This document shows, piece after piece, positions 45,307-54,456 of a DNA stretch of 64,000 nucleotides. How positions within the stretch are numbered: the stretch's first letter is position 1; each line of letters starts with the position of its first letter. This stretch comes from JBBIOU01 sp037443205. Its GTDB lineage: Bacteria > Bacteroidota > Bacteroidia > Flavobacteriales_D > UBA2798. A program made the position numbers and the translations under genes. The stretch covers positions 1-64,000 of the forward strand of contig JBBIOU010000019.1 in NCBI GenBank assembly GCA_037443205.1, written 5' to 3'. The notes beneath the pieces were generated by a model. That model saw only the letters and a program-made list of their open reading frames with translations, searched no databases and was not told the origin of the DNA.

Positions 45307-46503
45307 TTATTTTTTTTCTCCTACTGTAAATGCCGGTATTCCTGTAATATCGGCACCGGTAATGAGCAAATGTATATCATGGGTACCTTCGTAAGTAATA
45401 ACACTTTCTAAATTACACATGTGTCGCATAATAGGGTACTCGTTGGTAATGCCCATGCCTCCGTGTATCTGACGAGCTTCGCGGGCTATGGTGAGGGCCA
45501 TGTGCACGTTGTTGCGTTTGGCCATAGATATTTGTGCACTGGTAGCCCGGCCTTCGTTGCGCAATACCCCTAAACGCCAGGTCAATAATTGCGCTTTGGT
45601 AATTTCAGTTAGCATTTCTGCCAGTTTTTTTTGCGTTAACTGAAAAGCTGCAATAGGCACATTAAATTGAATTCTTTCTTTAGCGTATCGCAAAGCCGAA
45701 TCATAACAATCCATAGCCGCACCAATGGCGCCCCAGGCAATTCCAAAGCGGGCACTATCTAAGCAACTCAAAGGTGCCCCCAGCCCCGATTTGTTGGGTA
45801 ATAAATTCTCTTTAGGCACTTTTACGTTATCAAAAACAAGTTCTCCGGTGGCAGAAGCGCGTAAACTTAATTTACCATGTGTTTCGGGGGTGGTAAAGCC
45901 TTCCATACCTCTTTCAACCAACAAGCCCCAAATTCTACCTTCTTCGTTTTTAGCCCACACAACGGCAACATCAGCAAACGGAGCATTTGATATCCACATT
46001 TTTGCGCCATTTAATAGATAGTGGTCGCCCATATCTTTAAAATTTGTAATCATCCCTCCGGGATTAGAACCATAATCGGGCTCGGTTAATCCAAAGCAGC
46101 CTATCCATTCACCACTTGCCAGTTTGGGTAAATATTTTTTGCGTTGTTCTTCTGTACCGTATTTGTAAATAGGATACATAACCAGCGAGCTTTGCACCGA
46201 AGCCGTTGAGCGTATCCCCGAATCGGCCCGCTCCAGCTCTTGCATAATTAGCCCATAAGATATCTGATCTAAGCCTGCGCCTCCGTATTCTGCAGGTATG
46301 TAAGGCCCAAAGGCGCCAATTTCGGCCAGACCTTTAATCAGGTGTTTAGGAAAAACACCTTTTTCGTAATGTTCTTCAATAATAGGGGTAACTTCTTTTT
46401 TAACCCAAGAACGGGTAGCATCCCGCACCATTTTTTGTTCCTCGGTAAGCAATTCATCCATCAGGTAATAGTCAGGATGTTGAAATAAATCAGTTCTGGC
46501 CAT
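45307..46503 (-). CDS. gcdH: Acyl-CoA dehydrogenase, glutaryl-CoA dehydrogenase type
   Basis: 398 aa. An FAD enzyme that oxidatively decarboxylates glutaryl-CoA to crotonyl-CoA in lysine/tryptophan breakdown. The family signs are LTEPDYGSNPGGM, GKLSLRASATGELVF and the catalytic Glu372 in TYEGTHDIHLLITG. The THDIHLL tail and ADITGIPAFT end are characteristic of glutaryl-CoA rather than short-chain dehydrogenases. Transcribed alone. A TActTTTG box lies 16 bp before the ATG. Confidence 0.9.
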   Translation of the reverse strand: MARTDLFQHPDYYLMDELLTEEQKMVRDATRSWVKKEVTPIIEEHYEKGVFPKHLIKGLAEIGAFGPYIPAEYGGAGLDQISYGLIMQELERADSGIRSTASVQSSLVMYPIYKYGTEEQRKKYLPKLASGEWIGCFGLTEPDYGSNPGGMITNFKDMGDHYLLNGAKMWISNAPFADVAVVWAKNEEGRIWGLLVERGMEGFTTPETHGKLSLRASATGELVFDNVKVPKENLLPNKSGLGAPLSCLDSARFGIAWGAIGAAMDCYDSALRYAKERIQFNVPIAAFQLTQKKLAEMLTEITKAQLLTWRLGVLRNEGRATSAQISMAKRNNVHMALTIAREARQIHGGMGITNEYPIMRHMCNLESVITYEGTHDIHLLITGADITGIPAFTVGEKK

Positions 46504-46519
46504 GTTAATTTGTTTGTTG

Positions 46520-46527
46520 CAAAAGTA
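46520..46527 (-). promoter_or_regulatory. Candidate -7 box for gcdH
   Basis: TACTTTTG on the minus strand, matching TAnnTTTG, 16 bp before the start; implies a leader of about 10 nt. Confidence 0.45.
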
Positions 46528-46768
46528 TCAAAAATGCTATAACCTCTTAAAAACCCATCTGTCAAATTGCTCAGCCCAAGCATACACAAATGGTTTAGCG
46601 TTTTTTAAACAGTTTTATGCTAATATTGTTTACCCGGTTTCAAGCCAAAAACGCAAGTAATCAGAGGCATTTGGCAGCCTTCAGGATGATTGATTAGGAT
46701 GCGTATTTCAATTCTGGCATGATTTTTACCATGTGGGTAATAAAATCTTTAGATGTATATAAAATCAA

Positions 46769-46776
46769 TATATTTG
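46769..46776 (+). promoter_or_regulatory. Candidate -7 box for the YfiR-like operon
   Basis: TATATTTG, a perfect TAnnTTTG, 37 bp before the ATG. The -33 element is weak. Confidence 0.45.
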
Positions 46777-46813
46777 TGAAATTCGTAACATCAAAAGCCC
46801 GTTTTAAGTAAAA

Positions 46814-47353
46814 ATGCGTATAAAATTTGCAATATTCATTCTCCTTGCTATACCTTTATGTATGGGTTTTAGCACGGAGGTGGTGCAAGAACAACCAAAA
46901 GAAGATGCGCAAATAAAATTAAGGGCATTATATATGTATAATTTTGCCACATTGATAGATTGGCCTAAAGAATATAAGCAAGGCGATTTTCTGATAGGGA
47001 TTGTAAATGAAAACAACCTGTTTGAGGAAATGGTAGCAAAATATTCCAATAAAATGATTGGCTCGCAGCCAATACGTATCAAGCGATTTAACTCGGCATC
47101 CGAAATAACCCAATGTCATATTATTTATTTGCCGGCCGATGTTAGCGATAAAACCGTAGAAGTTGCTAAGAAATACCGTTCTAAAAGCACCCTGGTAGTT
47201 ACAGAAAAAGAGGGTAAATTAAAAGACGGAGCAACGATAAATCTGATCATCAGAAACAATAAATTAACTTACGAAATAAGCAAAGGCAATGCTAATAAAA
47301 GCAAATTAATTGTTGGTTCAAAACTTGAAACGCTGGCTTTTAAAGTAGAATGA
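46814..47353 (+). CDS. YfiR-like periplasmic protein (DUF4154)
   Basis: 179 aa. A signal peptide spans the first 20 or so residues. The body matches the YfiR/DUF4154 pattern: LRALYMYNFATLIDWPKEY, FLIGIVNENNLFEEM, CHIIYLP, STLVVTEKEG, GATINLIIRNNKLTYEIS. In Pseudomonas YfiR holds back a diguanylate cyclase; in Bacteroidota the family often stands before HAMP-type signalling proteins, as here. The stop overlaps the next ATG (ATGA). Probably the sensory input of the YfiR-TPR-phosphatase module. Confidence 0.87.
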   Translation: MRIKFAIFILLAIPLCMGFSTEVVQEQPKEDAQIKLRALYMYNFATLIDWPKEYKQGDFLIGIVNENNLFEEMVAKYSNKMIGSQPIRIKRFNSASEITQCHIIYLPADVSDKTVEVAKKYRSKSTLVVTEKEGKLKDGATINLIIRNNKLTYEISKGNANKSKLIVGSKLETLAFKVE

Positions 47354-48246
47354 TAAAAAAAATATACATATTAGTTATTTTGACCTTATCGGCCTTGGTA
47401 AGCAATGCTCAGCAAAGCTATACCCAAACCGCTTATAAATATTTTGAGCAAAATGATTATGTGAAAGCCGCCTTATATTCAGACAGTGCCGTACTGAATG
47501 ATAAAGAAAACAGCAGCGCATTTACCTGGCACGTAAGAGGATATGTGTACAAGGAATACTATAAAAATATTGATAAACTAAACAGTCGGTCTGAAGCCAG
47601 AGTAAAAGCTATCGAAGCATTTAAAAAATCAATTGAATTAGACAGTGAAAATCAATTTAAAGAGAACAATCTTAAAAATATTGAATATTTAGCCATAGCT
47701 TATTACAACGATGCCGTAAAAACATTAAACATCGAAACCTATCAAACTTCGGAAGAGTTTTACTACGAGTATAAAAAATTAATGATTGAAAACAATATTA
47801 AAACCGACTTTAACAAGTCGGATGCAGAATACTATAACGCTATGGCAACCGTAATGATAAAAGCATACAACAAGTTAGATAACGAGGCAGATAAATATTT
47901 TGACAAGGCAATAGAATATTATAAAAAAGTATTAACTATAGATGAAGAAAATTGTTTTGCACTATACCAGATAGGCATATTGTATTACAACCGGGGTGTA
48001 GATATAATCCTTTCGCTCGAAGATACGGCAGATCTCGAAAAAGTAATTGAAGCACAGGAAAAATTAGCCCAATACATGAGTTTATCGGAACCTTACCTTA
48101 AAAAAGCCTGGGAAATATTTAAATCGGGTAAAGAGTGTAAAAATGTAAGCGAAATAATAGAAGGATTAAAAGGCATCAATTATCAGCGTCAAAATACTGA
48201 AGAAATGCAGTATTGGGAAAAAATTCAAAAACAATACAAAGAGTAA
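47350..48246 (+). CDS. Exported TPR protein
   Basis: 298 aa. The signal peptide is IYILVILTLSALVSNAQ. Helical repeats with TPR character (YFEQNDYVKAALYSDSAVL; AIEAFKKSIELDSENQF; YFDKAIEYYKKVLTIDEENCFALYQIGILYYN, in parts) run the whole length. Overlaps the YfiR-like gene by 4 bp and precedes the phosphatase by 66 bp. Likely a periplasmic scaffold or sensor between them; inference from context. Confidence 0.87.
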   Translation: MIKKIYILVILTLSALVSNAQQSYTQTAYKYFEQNDYVKAALYSDSAVLNDKENSSAFTWHVRGYVYKEYYKNIDKLNSRSEARVKAIEAFKKSIELDSENQFKENNLKNIEYLAIAYYNDAVKTLNIETYQTSEEFYYEYKKLMIENNIKTDFNKSDAEYYNAMATVMIKAYNKLDNEADKYFDKAIEYYKKVLTIDEENCFALYQIGILYYNRGVDIILSLEDTADLEKVIEAQEKLAQYMSLSEPYLKKAWEIFKSGKECKNVSEIIEGLKGINYQRQNTEEMQYWEKIQKQYKE

Positions 48247-48312
48247 ATCCATCTTTGCAATACACTTTTTGAAAATTAAATTTACTATTGTATCTTGTGC
48301 GCCCTTTAGCGC

Positions 48313-50142
48313 ATGAAAAGACGTTTTACAATTGGTTGGAAAATCGGTGCCGGATTTGGCTTCATCATATTTTTTATCATCGTTGTATTTTATGTTACCA
48401 TTCAGAATATTGGCAGCGGTATAGAAGTATTTGAAAAAAAGGAACAAATACAACAACTGCAAGACAACATAGAAAAACCCGTCAGAGAAGAGCTCAACAA
48501 CCTGCGAAACCTTATCCTGCAATCCAAGGGCTTGATTATAAAATGGGCAACCGTACCTTCGCGTGAAGATGACTTAGACAAAATACTGCTTATAAAAATA
48601 ACTGAAGATTCCATTCCGGTCAGCATCCATCGTTTAAAAAAATTTAACGAACACTGGAATGACAAAGAACAACAAATGCTCCGTGAATTAGAGCAAGACG
48701 TCAGCGTTCTATTTGATATGCACGATCAAATAAAAAACAGCTTCAGTTCGATAGAAAGTTATAACGACCAGTTAAATGTTTTTATGGTAACCCCCTTAAT
48801 TGCGGCAGACGGAGATATTACCAAGCAAACCAATAAAGTTATTTTTGAAATAGATGACCTGATAAAAAGACAAGAAAAACGCTCCGAAAAAACAAGCGAA
48901 GAACTTCGTATATCCCGAGAAAAAACCAAAAAATCATTTAACTTTTTATTTTGGCTGGTGGTTATTATGGCCGGTGCAGCAGTTATTAGTTCAGTATTCA
49001 TTGCTACACTTACAACCCGCTCCATCGTTCGCCCCATCCGAAACGTAAAAGCAATACTCACTTTACTGGGAAGAGGAATAATACCCAAGCAAAAAATTAA
49101 ACCCCGTAATGATGAGATAGGCGATATGGCCGTAGCCCTCAACACTTTGATAGACGGATTTCAAAGCACCACCGAATTTTCTAAACAAATAGGTGCCGGT
49201 AATTTTAATTATCGCTATAAACCGCTTAGCGATGAAGATGTACTTGGACATGCCCTGTTAAAAATGCGCGATGACCTGGCCGAAAACGAAAGAATATTAG
49301 AACAAAAAGTAATAGAACGAACCGAAGAAGTTGTAAGACAAAAAGAAGAAATCGAAAAACAACGACAAAAACTGGAAGAACTGTATAAAGACGTAACCGA
49401 TAGTATACGTTATGCAAAACGTTTACAAGAATCTATTTTACCACCCGATAATTTTATTAAACAATTACTTCCCGAATCGTTTGTATTATATAAACCAAAA
49501 GATATTGTAAGTGGCGATTTTTACTGGTTTTATAAAAAAGAAAACAAAATATTATTTGCTGCGGTAGATTGTACCGGACATGGTGTGCCGGGAGCCTTTA
49601 TGAGCCTGGTAGGAGCCAACGCTCTTAACCAGGCCGTAAAAGAACACGGGGTAGTACAACCGGCTAAAATTTTAGAAGACATAAACAAACTTTCTTCCGA
49701 AACCTTAAATAAAAACAACGAAAATAACACTGTGCGCGATGGGATGGATTTAGCCCTATGCAGTATTGATAAAAAATCTATGGAATTAGAATATGCCGGA
49801 GCAAATAATCCGTTATATTTGATAAGAAATAATGAGTTGATAGAAATAAAAGCGGATAAATTTGCCATTGGAGCATTTGAACCAGGCACCAAAAATTATA
49901 CAAACCATAAATGGCAATTACAAAAGGGAGATAAATTATATGTGTTTTCAGATGGCTATGCCGACCAGTTTGGAGGACTAAAAGGCAAAAAATTTATGTA
50001 CCGGCAATTTAGAGACGTGTTGTTAAAAATATCAGACAAAAATATGCAAACACAAAAACAGCTTTTGTTAGAAACATTGGAAAAATGGAAAGGTATGTAC
50101 GAACAAGTTGATGATATATTAGTAATTGGAGTAGAAATATAA
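48313..50142 (+). CDS. Membrane HAMP-domain SpoIIE/PP2C phosphatase
   Basis: 609 aa. TM1 is near 13-30, an extracytoplasmic helical sensor covers about 31-208, and TM2 is near 210-235 (WLVVIMAGAAVISSVFIA). A HAMP domain (RSIVRPIRNVKAILTLLGRG; DEIGDMAVALNTL) leads to a charged coiled coil (about 325-385) and a C-terminal SpoIIE-type serine phosphatase: KDIVSGDFYWFY, FAAVDCTGHGVPGAFMSLVGA (two parts), NTVRDGMDLALC, FSDGYADQFGG. It would dephosphorylate a partner such as an anti-anti-sigma factor, but no such gene is adjacent. In the same operon as YfiR and TPR genes. Confidence 0.93.
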   Translation: MKRRFTIGWKIGAGFGFIIFFIIVVFYVTIQNIGSGIEVFEKKEQIQQLQDNIEKPVREELNNLRNLILQSKGLIIKWATVPSREDDLDKILLIKITEDSIPVSIHRLKKFNEHWNDKEQQMLRELEQDVSVLFDMHDQIKNSFSSIESYNDQLNVFMVTPLIAADGDITKQTNKVIFEIDDLIKRQEKRSEKTSEELRISREKTKKSFNFLFWLVVIMAGAAVISSVFIATLTTRSIVRPIRNVKAILTLLGRGIIPKQKIKPRNDEIGDMAVALNTLIDGFQSTTEFSKQIGAGNFNYRYKPLSDEDVLGHALLKMRDDLAENERILEQKVIERTEEVVRQKEEIEKQRQKLEELYKDVTDSIRYAKRLQESILPPDNFIKQLLPESFVLYKPKDIVSGDFYWFYKKENKILFAAVDCTGHGVPGAFMSLVGANALNQAVKEHGVVQPAKILEDINKLSSETLNKNNENNTVRDGMDLALCSIDKKSMELEYAGANNPLYLIRNNELIEIKADKFAIGAFEPGTKNYTNHKWQLQKGDKLYVFSDGYADQFGGLKGKKFMYRQFRDVLLKISDKNMQTQKQLLLETLEKWKGMYEQVDDILVIGVEI

Positions 50143-50154
50143 AAACATAAAAAT

Positions 50155-50730
50155 ATGGCAGAATGGTGGAACACACTTAGCAATTTTGAAAAAATATACT
50201 GGGTAATAGCATTGCTATTTACAATTATTCTGGTCATACAATTAATAACTGCTTTTGTAATAGGCGTTGATACAGATGCCGGAACACCGGATATGGATAT
50301 AGATGCCGATGGCGGAATAGGTATGCAGTTTTTTACCTTTAGAAACATGGTGGGCTTTTTTACCATTTTCGGTTGGGTAGGCATTGCCTGTATCAGGGCA
50401 GATTTATCTACTTGGTTAGTCATTACGCTCTCGGTAATATCAGGCTTAATAATGATGTTTTTAATGGCCTGGATATTTTTTATGCTTGGTAAACTACAGG
50501 AAGACGGTTCGTTGAACCTTAAAAACGCTATCGGGTTGGTTGGAGAGGTATATTTGGTTATTGGCGCCAAAAGAAGCAAAATAGGAAAAGTACAAATCAA
50601 AGTACAAGGAGTATTAAGAGAATTAGACGCCCTTACCGATGAAGAAGAAGATTTACAATTTGGGAACGTAATACAAGTTAAAAATATCATAAACGATCAA
50701 ATACTTTTAGTAGAAAAATTTAAAAATTAA
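50155..50730 (+). CDS. NfeD-like membrane protein
   Basis: 191 aa. Membrane segments are near 16-38, 62-78 and 86-112. The C-terminal 70 residues (NAIGLVGEVYLVIG, GKVQIKVQGVLRELDAL, GNVIQVKNIINDQILLVEKF) form the OB-fold typical of NfeD/YuaF proteins. It lies 5 bp before a flotillin gene, the arrangement of yuaF-floT in Bacillus, where the two organise membrane microdomains. It starts 12 bp after the phosphatase. Confidence 0.85.
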   Translation: MAEWWNTLSNFEKIYWVIALLFTIILVIQLITAFVIGVDTDAGTPDMDIDADGGIGMQFFTFRNMVGFFTIFGWVGIACIRADLSTWLVITLSVISGLIMMFLMAWIFFMLGKLQEDGSLNLKNAIGLVGEVYLVIGAKRSKIGKVQIKVQGVLRELDALTDEEEDLQFGNVIQVKNIINDQILLVEKFKN

Positions 50731-50735
50731 TAACT

Positions 50736-52316
50736 ATGGAAAACTTTGATAACGGACAGTTTTTGCTGATTGCACTGGCAGCCGGGGTAATATTTATTAT
50801 TGCCATATTTTTTCAGGCACTGAAACGCTACAAACGATGCCCTTCTGACAGAATACTGGTAGTATATGGTAAAGTAGGCAAAAACAAAGAAAGCGGACGA
50901 ACAGCAAAATGTATTCATGGCGGGGCAGCATTTGTATGGCCCGTAATACAAGATTATGCTTATTTGGATTTACAACCCTTAGCTATAGAAGCAAACCTTA
51001 CCAACGCATTAAGTAAGCAAAATATTCGGGTAGATGTTCCGTCACGGTTTACCGTAGGTATATCAACCGAACCCGGAGTTATGGAAAATGCAGCCGAGCG
51101 TTTATTGGGATTAGACCAGAAACATATTTACGACCTGGCACAAAATATTATCTTCGGTCAGTTGCGTTTGGTTGTAGCAACTATGGAAATAGAAGAAATT
51201 AACAGCAACCGCGATAAATTCCTTTCTAACATATCAGCCAACGTAGAAGCTGAACTAAAAAAAATCGGATTAAAATTAATAAATGTAAATGTAACCGATA
51301 TCAAGGATGAATCAGGTTATATTGAGGCATTAGGAAAAGAAGCAGCAGCCAAAGCAATTAACGATGCGAGAGTAAGCGTTGCAGAAAAAACCCGTGACGG
51401 TTCAATAGGTGAAGCCAATGCCGTGCAAGAGCAAAGAATACGTGTTGCAGAAGCAGTAGCAAAAGCAAAAATAGGCGAAGCACAAGCCGAACAAGCTCAA
51501 CGGGTAGAAATTGCAAGCGCAGAAGCAAAAGCAAAAATAGGCGAAGCCGAAGCACAAAGTAAAGAACGTATACAAACAGCCGATGCCAATGCAAAAGCAG
51601 TAGAAGGAGAAAACCTTGCGCGAATAGAAATAGCAAAGTCAGAAGCCCAAAGACGCGAAGCCGAAGCCGAAGCCCTAAGAATAGCCATTGCAGCCGAAAA
51701 AGTAAAACAGGCAAAGGCACTCGAAGAAGCCTATCTTGCCGAAAAATCTGCCGAACAGGCACGCGCAGAAAAAAACAAAGCTTCGCAACAAGCCGATATT
51801 ATTATACCGGCAGAGATACAAAAACAAAAAATTGAAATTGATGCCGCTGCCGAAGCAGAAAAAACCAGAATTCGCGCCAAAGGCGAAGCAGATGCTATTT
51901 ACTTAAAAATGGAAGCTGAAGCAAAAGGAATTTATGAAATATTAAGCAAACAAGCCGAAGGATTCCAGCAACTGGTAAAAGCTGCAGGTAATAATTCGCG
52001 CGATGCCGTAATGATTATGATTGCAGATAAATTACCCGAATTAGTTAAAACGCAAGCTGAAGCAATTCGCAATATTAAAATTGATAAAATTACTGTTTGG
52101 GATGGTGGCAATACCCCTGACGGAAAAAATTCTACCGCAAATTTTATTTCGGGTTTATATAAATCAGTTCCGCCTTTAGAAGAAATGTTTAATATGGCAG
52201 GTATGCAATTACCGGAATATCTAAGAACCAAAAAAGAAGAAAAGCTGCCGGATTCGGGAAATAAAAAAAATCCCCCTAAAGATAAATACAACGAAAACAA
52301 ACCCAAAGAAGAATAA
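50736..52316 (+). CDS. Flotillin-family SPFH protein
   Basis: 526 aa. A membrane segment (FLLIALAAGVIFIIAIFF, about 8-25) is followed by an SPFH/PHB domain (about 35-220: RILVVYGKVG, GGAAFVWPVIQDYAYLDLQP, GLKLINVNVTDIKDESGY). A long Ala/Glu-rich coiled coil (about 225-410, with repeated AKAKIGEA and EAEA) precedes a C-terminal oligomerisation region and a charged tail (PPKDKYNENKPKEE). Full-length flotillin architecture (FloT/YqiK-like). Paired with the NfeD-like gene 5 bp upstream. Confidence 0.93.
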   Translation: MENFDNGQFLLIALAAGVIFIIAIFFQALKRYKRCPSDRILVVYGKVGKNKESGRTAKCIHGGAAFVWPVIQDYAYLDLQPLAIEANLTNALSKQNIRVDVPSRFTVGISTEPGVMENAAERLLGLDQKHIYDLAQNIIFGQLRLVVATMEIEEINSNRDKFLSNISANVEAELKKIGLKLINVNVTDIKDESGYIEALGKEAAAKAINDARVSVAEKTRDGSIGEANAVQEQRIRVAEAVAKAKIGEAQAEQAQRVEIASAEAKAKIGEAEAQSKERIQTADANAKAVEGENLARIEIAKSEAQRREAEAEALRIAIAAEKVKQAKALEEAYLAEKSAEQARAEKNKASQQADIIIPAEIQKQKIEIDAAAEAEKTRIRAKGEADAIYLKMEAEAKGIYEILSKQAEGFQQLVKAAGNNSRDAVMIMIADKLPELVKTQAEAIRNIKIDKITVWDGGNTPDGKNSTANFISGLYKSVPPLEEMFNMAGMQLPEYLRTKKEEKLPDSGNKKNPPKDKYNENKPKEE

Positions 52317-52329
52317 TCAATAAACTTTT

Positions 52330-52360
52330 CTTGTATAAATAAGATTTGTTTTTAACTTTG
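52330..52360 (+). promoter_or_regulatory. Promoter for the 116-aa coiled-coil gene
   Basis: TTG (52330-52332), 20-bp spacer, TAACTTTG (52353-52360): both elements of the Bacteroidota primary promoter at correct spacing. It predicts a leader of about 18 nt. Confidence 0.6.
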
Positions 52361-52384
52361 TAAATTGATAATACAAAAATAAAA

Positions 52385-52735
52385 ATGAATATGGCAAAAT
52401 TTAACAAAAGTCCAAAATCAGCAAGAAATTACAGATTACTTACCACACATTTAAAACCCAAAAAAAAATCGGAAGAAGACTCATATAATTTACAACTAAA
52501 AAGTTTTGAAGAGCTGTATAAAGAAGAAAAAGAAGCTCACGAAAAAGTTAAAACAAAATATACCCGGTTAAAAGAAGAACTTGAAGAAGAAGTAAGATTG
52601 AAAAACGAATCCTATAAAAAAGCCAGAGCTCTAAGAGAGCAAATAGAAAACATAAAAGAAGAAAATATAGAGCTTAAAAAAACGATTAAAGAATTACAAA
52701 ACGAATTAGGAAGGTATAAAAGAACTACTAAATAA
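52385..52735 (+). CDS. Small coiled-coil protein, 116 aa
   Basis: A basic N-terminus (about 1-33: KSPKSARNYRLL, LKPKKKSEED) is followed by one long charged coiled coil (about 38-110) of Lys/Glu heptads. No signal peptide or membrane segment. I know no family. It has its own promoter after flotillin and converges with the DUF4956 gene. ATG at 52385 or 52391 are equally good starts. Confidence 0.7.
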   Translation: MNMAKFNKSPKSARNYRLLTTHLKPKKKSEEDSYNLQLKSFEELYKEEKEAHEKVKTKYTRLKEELEEEVRLKNESYKKARALREQIENIKEENIELKKTIKELQNELGRYKRTTK

Positions 52736-52949
52736 TTATACAATCGTGTCGCCTGCATACATATATGACTTGCTTGATTAATAAGAATTTTGAGATAAAA
52801 AATCCATAGAAATCTGAGATTATTAAGAAAAGAAGTATATTAACTTTTAGGGGATTAAATTTCTACAGCCGAATTTGGTTGTATAGCTTTTTGGCTATGA
52901 ATTGGAAAAAAAGCTAAAAACCGTTTCGCTCAGTTGGATGAACCGGCTT

Positions 52950-53705
52950 TTAATCATCATCTCCATCGTCAGTTGATGAAAGATATTGATTGGATAAGTG
53001 CTGGTCTTTGTCATAAAAATAAATTTGAATTTGAGCCACATCCCGCAAAAAATCAATTTTAATAATATTTATGCGGTTTATTTTTAAGCCGGTTCGTTCT
53101 TGCAAATCAGCAAGTAATTCGTGCCTTTTTTCAGGTTTTATTAAATCTATTTTTTCGTACATCACAATGCGGTTACTTTCGTGTTTCAAAAACCATATTT
53201 TTTCAAATCCATATACTAAAGATGTAACCGCAACATTGGCAAAAGCAAGTTCTACTAAGCTTATTTTTTTGTTGGCCATGGCATTAATTACCGATAAGCC
53301 AATGGTTATAAATAAATAAGTCATTTCTTTAATAGGGATGGCATCGGTACGATAACGTATAATGCTAAATACGGCAAACAAGCCCAAGGCAATACCCGTT
53401 GCGAGTTTATTGTTTTGTAAGATATAGCAAAGAAAAAACGTAACCACACTGATTAAAATATAAGTAAAAAGGTAATCTTTTCTTCTTGTGGTTGGATAGT
53501 AAATATAACGAACAATAATTACTAAAAACAGTAAATTAAGCAAAAACTTAAAGAGTAATTTCCAAAAGTCAACATCCATTAAGGGAATTCCTAAAAAAGA
53601 AAACGCTTCTTCAGGCAAAGCCATGTTACTAAGGTTTTCGGTATTGTCGCTGAAATCTTCTGCCTGCAAGCGAAACAAAAAATTAAAGAAAGTAAATGTA
53701 TTCAT
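52950..53705 (-). CDS. DUF4956 membrane protein
   Basis: 251 aa. About four membrane segments (FLLNLLFLVIIVRYIYY; FTYILISVVTFFLCYIL; GIALGLFAVFSIIRYRT; YLFITIGLSVINAM) and a soluble C-terminus with LLADLQERTGLKINRINI and a final DDGDDD tail. The FSIIRYRT motif is typical of DUF4956. It overlaps the VTC gene by 4 bp. This pairing (VTC domain plus DUF4956) recurs in many bacteria; the joint function is not settled. Confidence 0.88.
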   Translation of the reverse strand: MNTFTFFNFLFRLQAEDFSDNTENLSNMALPEEAFSFLGIPLMDVDFWKLLFKFLLNLLFLVIIVRYIYYPTTRRKDYLFTYILISVVTFFLCYILQNNKLATGIALGLFAVFSIIRYRTDAIPIKEMTYLFITIGLSVINAMANKKISLVELAFANVAVTSLVYGFEKIWFLKHESNRIVMYEKIDLIKPEKRHELLADLQERTGLKINRINIIKIDFLRDVAQIQIYFYDKDQHLSNQYLSSTDDGDDD

Positions 53706-54451
53706 ATTATAGGATTAATTTTATACAATGCCAGTAATTGTGGTTTAAAGTTATTGTATTTAATTTTTTTATTTAAAAGTACATTTCCCATACAATATTT
53801 GCTGATAGAGCCCTCTCTGATACCTGAATTTTTAAGTGCTTGGGCAAATTGCGAACTCATACTTGCTTGCTCTTGTTTTATTTCGGCAATTACCAGATTA
53901 TTAAGAGATATGCTCTGGTCGTTCTTTATAAAAGTAAGATTTAAATCAATCGTTATGCGTTCTTTTTTTTGCGTATTAACCAGGGTAATTCGGTTAAAAT
54001 TATTCCAAAGAGCTTCTTGTAAATATGGGGATTGGCCGGTTACTTTTTGAATGAAATCAAGGGAATGACTGCTTAAAGGCGATTCAAAATTATTGAGTTT
54101 AACTCTTTTTTTATCCGTTCTGCCCTTATATTTTTTTTTTATCTCTAAAAAAAACAAATTCGACTCCACATAGTTTCGGATACGAACTTTATAACGGTTA
54201 GTGTATCCATTATGGTGTTTTAAATAAAGCAATTTATCGGGAGTATCAAAATAAAGTGATTTATATGCCAGCATGTTGTTGTTTAAAATATTTAACACCC
54301 GGTAATGGTTTTTTGATTGTTTGAGCACATCGGGTAAACAGGAAATATTAAAAAAAAACTTAGTATCGGTTCGGTTCATTAATTTTACACTATCCATTTC
54401 TTCTAAAGAAATGGGAGCAAACTCATTTAATATTTCCCGGTAGTGAGTCAA
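53702..54451 (-). CDS. VTC-domain polyphosphate polymerase-like protein
   Basis: 249 aa from a TTG (no better start after the upstream stop). The VTC tunnel-domain features are MNRTDTKFFF (about 25-34), SLYFDTPDKLLYLKHHNGY, YKVRIRNYVESNLFFLEIKKKYKGRTDKKR (read in parts) and VIAEIKQEQ near the end. In yeast the Vtc4 homologue makes polyphosphate from ATP; the basic residues lining the tunnel are kept here. It overlaps DUF4956 and follows a lipoprotein by 5 bp. Confidence 0.87.
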   Translation of the reverse strand: MTHYREILNEFAPISLEEMDSVKLMNRTDTKFFFNISCLPDVLKQSKNHYRVLNILNNNMLAYKSLYFDTPDKLLYLKHHNGYTNRYKVRIRNYVESNLFFLEIKKKYKGRTDKKRVKLNNFESPLSSHSLDFIQKVTGQSPYLQEALWNNFNRITLVNTQKKERITIDLNLTFIKNDQSISLNNLVIAEIKQEQASMSSQFAQALKNSGIREGSISKYCMGNVLLNKKIKYNNFKPQLLALYKINPII

Positions 54452-54456
54452 AAAAG

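Larger units (their letters stand above)
46504..46813. other. Divergent intergenic region gcdH / YfiR-like
   Basis: No gene seen. It carries a -7 box for each flanking gene: TACTTTTG (46527-46520, minus) and TATATTTG (46769-46776, plus). Confidence 0.5.

Noticed and set aside
49956..50690. 244-codon minus-strand frame
   Set aside because: Antisense shadow of the SpoIIE phosphatase and NfeD-like genes; low-complexity Ser/Ile/Pro composition.
51358..51762. 134-codon Leu/Arg-rich minus-strand frame
   Set aside because: Antisense of the Ala/Glu coiled coil of flotillin; a codon-bias artefact.
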